This document shows, one piece after another, positions 7,729-11,064 of a stretch of 11,064 nucleotides of DNA; the stretch's first letter is position 1; each line of letters opens with the position of its first letter. The translations under genes and the position numbers were made by a program. Source of the stretch: an uncultured Bacteroidales bacterium. Lineage in GTDB: Bacteria > Bacteroidota > Bacteroidia > Bacteroidales > P3. The notes below the pieces were generated by a model, which searched no databases, was not told the origin of the DNA, and saw only the letters and a program-made list of their open reading frames with translations. The stretch is taken from the NCBI GenBank assembly GCA_905236405.1, contig CAJOQB010000239.1, forward strand, positions 1 through 11,064, given 5' to 3'.

Positions 7729-10304
7729 ATCGGCTGAAGAAAACCATATTGCTGTTGCTCTTGCTTGCCTTGCTCACGCCGCTTTCACGTGCGCAGGATG
7801 CCTCAACTCAGGGAAAGGAGTTTTGGGTATCCTTCATCAGCAACGGATTCAAGTACCATCCCGACGTCCCTTCATCAGGCTGGGTACGAGTCCAACTGTT
7901 GGTCAGCGCCAAAAGGAGTTGCGAAGGCACCATCACCAACCCCAACACAGGCTGGAGCCAAAGCTTCACGGTAGAGGCCGACAACATCTTCTCCATCGAC
8001 CTTGAAGAGGAGCAAGTATATGTGGAGAACTCGGAATATGAGCAGGTGGTCAACAAAGGGTTGCAAATCATCACCACCGACACCGTTTCGGTGTATTGCG
8101 CCAACATCGCCACCTATTCCTTCGACGCTTCATACGTGCTGCCCTCTCACGGCTTGGCCGACGACTATATCATCCAGACCCATGAGCAATCGAGCGGCTC
8201 CTACGACCCCACCAGCGCCTTCGTCATTGTGGCCACCGAAGACAACACCGTGATTGACATCATCCCTTCGGTAAAGACCTTGGGAGGCCAGGCAGCCCAT
8301 GAAGAATTCACCATCACTCTGAACAAGGGGCAAGTCTATCAGGTGCGTTCCAACAAAGACATGTTTGGCAGCCGCGACCTCAGCGGCACCCGTGTCACAG
8401 CACGCAACTGCAAGCGCATCGCCGTATTCAATGGCAACAACCTCACACTGGTCCCCAACAGCGCCGCCAGCGACTCCGACTGCATCTTCGAGCAAGCCAT
8501 GCCGCTGCATTCATGGGGTAAGAAGTTCGTGGTGACTTCCTCGCTTGACCGCAGTGAAGACTATGTGAAAATCACCTCAGCCAACGACGGCAACGAAATC
8601 CGAAGAAATGGCACCTTGCTCTGCACCTTGGATGCGTATGAGTCGTACAGCTTCAAGCTGACCAGTTCCGACAAGTCGTGTTACCTTGAAGCCACACAGA
8701 GTTGTGCCGTCTATCTCTACAACACCAGCTCGAACGGCAACGGCAACGGCGCCCCCTCGATGTTGTGGATTGCCCCCATCGAGCAGCGCATCGACGAAAT
8801 CACCTTCTCCACTTTCAATTACGAGCACAACAATGTGAACATCAACAACCACTATGTCAACATCATCGTGGAGACCCAAGACGTTGGGCAAGTGTACTTG
8901 GATGGCGAACTGCTCGCATCCAACCAGTTTGAGACCGTAGCGGGCAACGGTGAATACAGCTTCTACAGGAAGAGACTCAACCACGGTGTCCATCATTTGA
9001 ATTGTCCCAACGGCTTCAACGCCCATGTTTACGGCTTCGGCAATGCAAGAGGCTATGCTTACATGGTGGGGTCCAAAGCCGCCGACCTCTCCACCACCCT
9101 CATCATCGACGACGTGGTGGTGAACCACGGCGACACCATCGTCAACTGCACCATGAGTCCCATGAGCTTCGAAGCCAATATCAACTACAGCAACTATGAA
9201 CTTTTTTGGGACTTGGGAGATGGCACCACCAACACTGAGGCCAATTTCGTCCACACCTACCCCGAACATCGCATCTACGAGGTGTCGTTTACCATCACCA
9301 CGCAGGAGAACCCCTGCCTTAGCGCCTCTTCGACGACCACCGTTTTCTATATCGACACGCGCAGCGACCCCGACCAAGAATACAGCGACGAAGTGTGCTT
9401 CAGCGGTCCCGGCACCTACACCGAAAACGGCTTCAACCTTTATTATGACGAGCCTGGGCACTACAACGATGCCTACACCATCACCAACGAGAACGGCTGC
9501 GAGAGTGTCGTCACCCTGAGCCTTACCGTGGGTGCAATCACCGACGAAGGCGTGCAGACCGAAAGCGGACACTGCGATGAATTTGAATGGAACGGCAACC
9601 TCTACACGACCTCGGGATTTTACACCGATACGCTGCTCAACGCCTCGGGGTGCTACAACCTCTACCATCTCGACCTCGAACTTGAGTACACTCCCAACCC
9701 CACTGACATCTACCCCGCCGACACCGCCAATACCGCGCCCCATTGGGTGACCACCGCCACAGAGTTCCAAATCAACGACTACGACTTCGTGCTGTGGGAC
9801 CTCAACCCTGCATGCCACTGGGACACCGTGGTTTGGAGCCTGGAAAACGAAGAGGCCACCTGGGTGTTGGAGCCTTTGGGAGACAAGGCGAAGCGATGCA
9901 AAGTATATGTGCTAAACCGCGTGGAAGACACCGTATGGCTCAAAGCTATGGTCTACAACGATTGCCATCCCGAGGGTATTGAGCGCCGATATTGGTTCAT
10001 CTGCTCGTTCTATGGCATCGACGAGGACAATCCTTCGACAGTCTCAGGGGTCTCGGGGGCTTTTAATGTCACGCCCAACCCCAACAACGGGGAGATGTAT
10101 CTGCATTTCGAGCACCTCACCGGCCCCGTCGACCTCAAAGTCTACGACATGCACGGACGGCTCACCGACCAAATCCAGTTTGTCAGTGAGACTGACAGCT
10201 TTACATTGCCATACCGAAGCGATTCAAGGGCAGAAGGCCTCTACCTGTTCGTGGCCACATGCAAAAACGTCACTATGACAAAAAAAGTCATTATTTCTCA
10301 TTAA
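7725..10304 (+). CDS. FCGBP-like (IgGFc-binding N-terminal domain) T9SS-exported surface protein, shorter paralog
   Basis: 859 residues. The ATG overlaps the upstream TGA by 4 bp, and a signal peptide follows (MNRLKK, a long Leu run, probable cleavage SRA|QD after residue 23). Residues 27-454 are the FCGBP-like domain (STQGKEFWVSFISNGF, DTVSVYCANIATYSFD, LADDYIIQTHEQ, IAVFNGNN, YMVGSKAADLS). A PKD-like domain lies at 480-545 with WDLGDGT in place of WDFGDG. Two degenerate repeats (550-654) carry GCES and GCYN instead of GCDS. The shared four-cysteine module is at 655-767, and the type A T9SS sorting domain at 780-859 (FNVTPNPNNGEM, YDMHG, KKVIISH). It is a paralog of genes C and E; compared with C it is shorter mainly because the repeat stalk has three fewer units. 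The product should be surface-displayed or secreted, with a binding role inferred. The function of the head is unproven in bacteria as far as I can say. Confidence 0.92.
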   Translation: MNRLKKTILLLLLLALLTPLSRAQDASTQGKEFWVSFISNGFKYHPDVPSSGWVRVQLLVSAKRSCEGTITNPNTGWSQSFTVEADNIFSIDLEEEQVYVENSEYEQVVNKGLQIITTDTVSVYCANIATYSFDASYVLPSHGLADDYIIQTHEQSSGSYDPTSAFVIVATEDNTVIDIIPSVKTLGGQAAHEEFTITLNKGQVYQVRSNKDMFGSRDLSGTRVTARNCKRIAVFNGNNLTLVPNSAASDSDCIFEQAMPLHSWGKKFVVTSSLDRSEDYVKITSANDGNEIRRNGTLLCTLDAYESYSFKLTSSDKSCYLEATQSCAVYLYNTSSNGNGNGAPSMLWIAPIEQRIDEITFSTFNYEHNNVNINNHYVNIIVETQDVGQVYLDGELLASNQFETVAGNGEYSFYRKRLNHGVHHLNCPNGFNAHVYGFGNARGYAYMVGSKAADLSTTLIIDDVVVNHGDTIVNCTMSPMSFEANINYSNYELFWDLGDGTTNTEANFVHTYPEHRIYEVSFTITTQENPCLSASSTTTVFYIDTRSDPDQEYSDEVCFSGPGTYTENGFNLYYDEPGHYNDAYTITNENGCESVVTLSLTVGAITDEGVQTESGHCDEFEWNGNLYTTSGFYTDTLLNASGCYNLYHLDLELEYTPNPTDIYPADTANTAPHWVTTATEFQINDYDFVLWDLNPACHWDTVVWSLENEEATWVLEPLGDKAKRCKVYVLNRVEDTVWLKAMVYNDCHPEGIERRYWFICSFYGIDEDNPSTVSGVSGAFNVTPNPNNGEMYLHFEHLTGPVDLKVYDMHGRLTDQIQFVSETDSFTLPYRSDSRAEGLYLFVATCKNVTMTKKVIISH
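7803..9086 (+). other. IgGFc-binding-like N-terminal domain, gene D
   Basis: About 428 residues, collinear with the gene C domain from STQGKEFWVSF to MVGSKAADLS. The second half is the most conserved part (SCAVYLYNTSS, IDEITFSTFNYEH, NGFNAHVYGF). The region after the HYVNIIV strand differs most between the two copies (about 8872-8960). Confidence 0.75.
9162..9359 (+). other. PKD-like domain in gene D
   Basis: The segment MSFEANINYSNYELFWDLGDG, then FVHTYPEHRIYEVSFTITT, corresponds to the PKD domain of gene C. The core Phe of WDFGDG is replaced by Leu. Confidence 0.75.
9372..9686 (+). repeat. Two degenerate GCDS-type repeats in gene D
   Basis: The units end in GCESVVTLSL (from 9495) and GCYNLYHLDL (from 9648), 153 nt apart. 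The overall pattern (Cys, W/Y-N-G, G-x-Y-x-x-T, G-C) is kept but the Asp-Ser pair after the Cys is lost in both. This is the weakest array in the window. Confidence 0.75.
9687..10301 (+). other. Conserved C-terminal module plus type A T9SS sorting domain, gene D
   Basis: Bases 9687-10025 encode the 113-residue module with only the four universal cysteines (CHWD, RCKVYVL, NDCHPEGI, ICSFYGIDE). Bases 10062-10301 encode the T9SS sorting domain (FNVTPNPNNGEM, LTGPVDLKVYDMHG, KKVIISH). Confidence 0.85.
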
Positions 10305-10371
10305 AAATGTTATTTAAACGGAATTTTTAGTATTTTAGCGGCATAAATACAAACTAAAACAATTACAAGTC
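10305..10371 (+). promoter_or_regulatory. Possible Bacteroidota promoter upstream of gene E
   Basis: The 67-bp AT-rich gap is the longest in the window. TATTTTAG at 10331-10338, followed by CGGC, differs by one base from the Bacteroidota -7 consensus TAnnTTTG. The -33 region (near 10307-10313, TGTTA) is a poor match to TTTG or TTG. Transcription would start near 10344, leaving a leader of roughly 28 nt. No Shine-Dalgarno or terminator hairpin is visible. Gene E may therefore be transcribed separately from genes C and D. Confidence 0.4.
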
Positions 10372-11064
10372 ATGAAACGCTTTTATTCTACCCTCCTGTT
10401 ATTCGCGGTTTTATTCTCTGCCACCTCCCCATCATTTGCACAAGACACCTCGACGCAAGGCACTGAGTTTTGGGTCTCCTTCATGAGCAACGGCCACAAA
10501 CACCACACCGCCGCTCCCAACAATGGAAACTGGATCCTCACCCAACTGCTCATCAGCGCCAAACGCGACTGCAGCGGCACCATCAGCAATCCTCAGACTG
10601 GTTGGTCGACCTCCTTCACGGCCAACGCCAACAGCATCACGACCATTGACATCCCCGAGAGCGAGGCCTACATCGACGGCACCTCAGAGCAAGTGCTGAA
10701 CAAAGGCCTTCAGGTCATCAGCGACGACACTATTTCGGTCTTCTGCACCAACATCGCCTACCTCTCTTTCGACGCATCCTTCGTGTTGCCAACGCAGAGT
10801 TTGTCTGACGATTACATCATTCAAACCTATGACCAGTCAAATGTCACGTCCAACTTCCCCTACCAAAAGGAAAACCAGACCAGCGCCTTCTTGATTGTGG
10901 CTACCCAAGACGGCACGACTATTGACATCACGCCCACCACGACCACCTTGGGAGGACATCCCGCCGACCGACCCTTCACCATCACCTTGGACAAAGGTCA
11001 AGCCTTCCAGGTGCGTTCAAACAAGGACGACAACGAACGCGACCTCAGTGGATCGAGAGTGACC
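10372..11064 (+). CDS. FCGBP-like (IgGFc-binding N-terminal domain) surface protein (3'-truncated)
   Basis: The frame is open from the ATG to the last base, giving 231 codons with no stop, so the gene runs off the window. The signal peptide (MKRFYST, hydrophobic core, SFA|QD after residue 23) cleaves at the same residue number as in genes C and D. From residue 27 the FCGBP-like domain is visible (STQGTEFWVSFMSNGH, LLISAKRDCSGTISNP, DTISVFCTNIAYLSFD, LSDDYIIQTYDQS, SAFLIVATQDGTTIDI, RDLSGSRVT). About half of the domain is present. Relative to C and D it has an extra stretch near residues 162-172 (NVTSNFPYQKENQ). By analogy the missing part should hold the rest of the head, a PKD domain, repeats and a T9SS tail; this is inferred. 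It is the third consecutive gene with this head and lies 67 bp behind gene D with a possible promoter of its own. Confidence 0.88.
   Translation, partial: MKRFYSTLLLFAVLFSATSPSFAQDTSTQGTEFWVSFMSNGHKHHTAAPNNGNWILTQLLISAKRDCSGTISNPQTGWSTSFTANANSITTIDIPESEAYIDGTSEQVLNKGLQVISDDTISVFCTNIAYLSFDASFVLPTQSLSDDYIIQTYDQSNVTSNFPYQKENQTSAFLIVATQDGTTIDITPTTTTLGGHPADRPFTITLDKGQAFQVRSNKDDNERDLSGSRVT
10450..11064 (+). other. IgGFc-binding-like N-terminal domain, gene E (partial)
   Basis: It begins STQGTEFWVSFMSNG, as in genes C and D, and keeps the same strand order and cysteines (RDCSGT, SVFCTNIA) up to the window edge. Confidence 0.72.

Noticed and set aside
8577..9818. A 413-codon open frame on the minus strand inside gene D
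   Set aside because: It is antisense to a strongly supported gene. Its translation is Val/Gly/Ala-rich with no recognisable domain, and it arises from codon bias (frequent GAC, AAC, ACC codons) that removes stops on the opposite strand.
10305..10371. Rho-independent terminator after gene D
   Set aside because: The gap contains T runs but no GC-rich inverted repeat ahead of them.

Overview
The window looks like chromosomal DNA from a Bacteroidota bacterium, most likely a Bacteroidales member with a type IX secretion system (T9SS). The evidence is four complete C-termini with type A T9SS sorting domains (NPNNG near the start, YDMRG or YDMHG in the middle, a basic end such as KKVVIQR), signal peptides cleaved just before Gln, starts without Shine-Dalgarno sequences, and PKD and Cys-rich repeat modules typical of this phylum's secreted proteins. 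Coding DNA is moderately GC-rich and the short gaps are AT-rich. The genus cannot be named from the sequence.

Layout: five large genes, all on the plus strand and nearly gap-free. Gene A (window edge to 1793, 5'-truncated) and gene B (1843-4680) are paralogs that share an Ig/PKD-like domain, Cys-rich 'GCDS' repeats, a 113-residue C-terminal module and a T9SS tail. Gene B also shows a signal peptide, an unrecognised N-terminal region, a Cys-rich beta domain and a PKD domain. Genes C (4702-7728), D (7725-10304) and E (10372 to the window edge, 3'-truncated) are a second paralog set. Each begins with a signal peptide and a domain resembling the N-terminal domain of the IgG Fc-binding protein FCGBP. 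C and D continue with a PKD domain, GCDS repeats, the same C-terminal module and a T9SS tail. Spacings are 49 bp, 21 bp, a 4-bp ATGA overlap, and 67 bp. The last gap holds a plausible Bacteroidota-type promoter.

All products should be exported by Sec and then carried by T9SS to the cell surface or outside. They look like modular adhesins or surface-layer proteins with different N-terminal heads on a shared C-terminal chassis. No enzyme active site, RNA gene, mobile element, CRISPR array or clear terminator was seen. The most notable points are the tandem FCGBP-like heads, the unnamed four-cysteine module common to all four C-termini, and an exact 633-nt (211-codon) repeat-block difference between genes A and B that are otherwise almost perfectly collinear.
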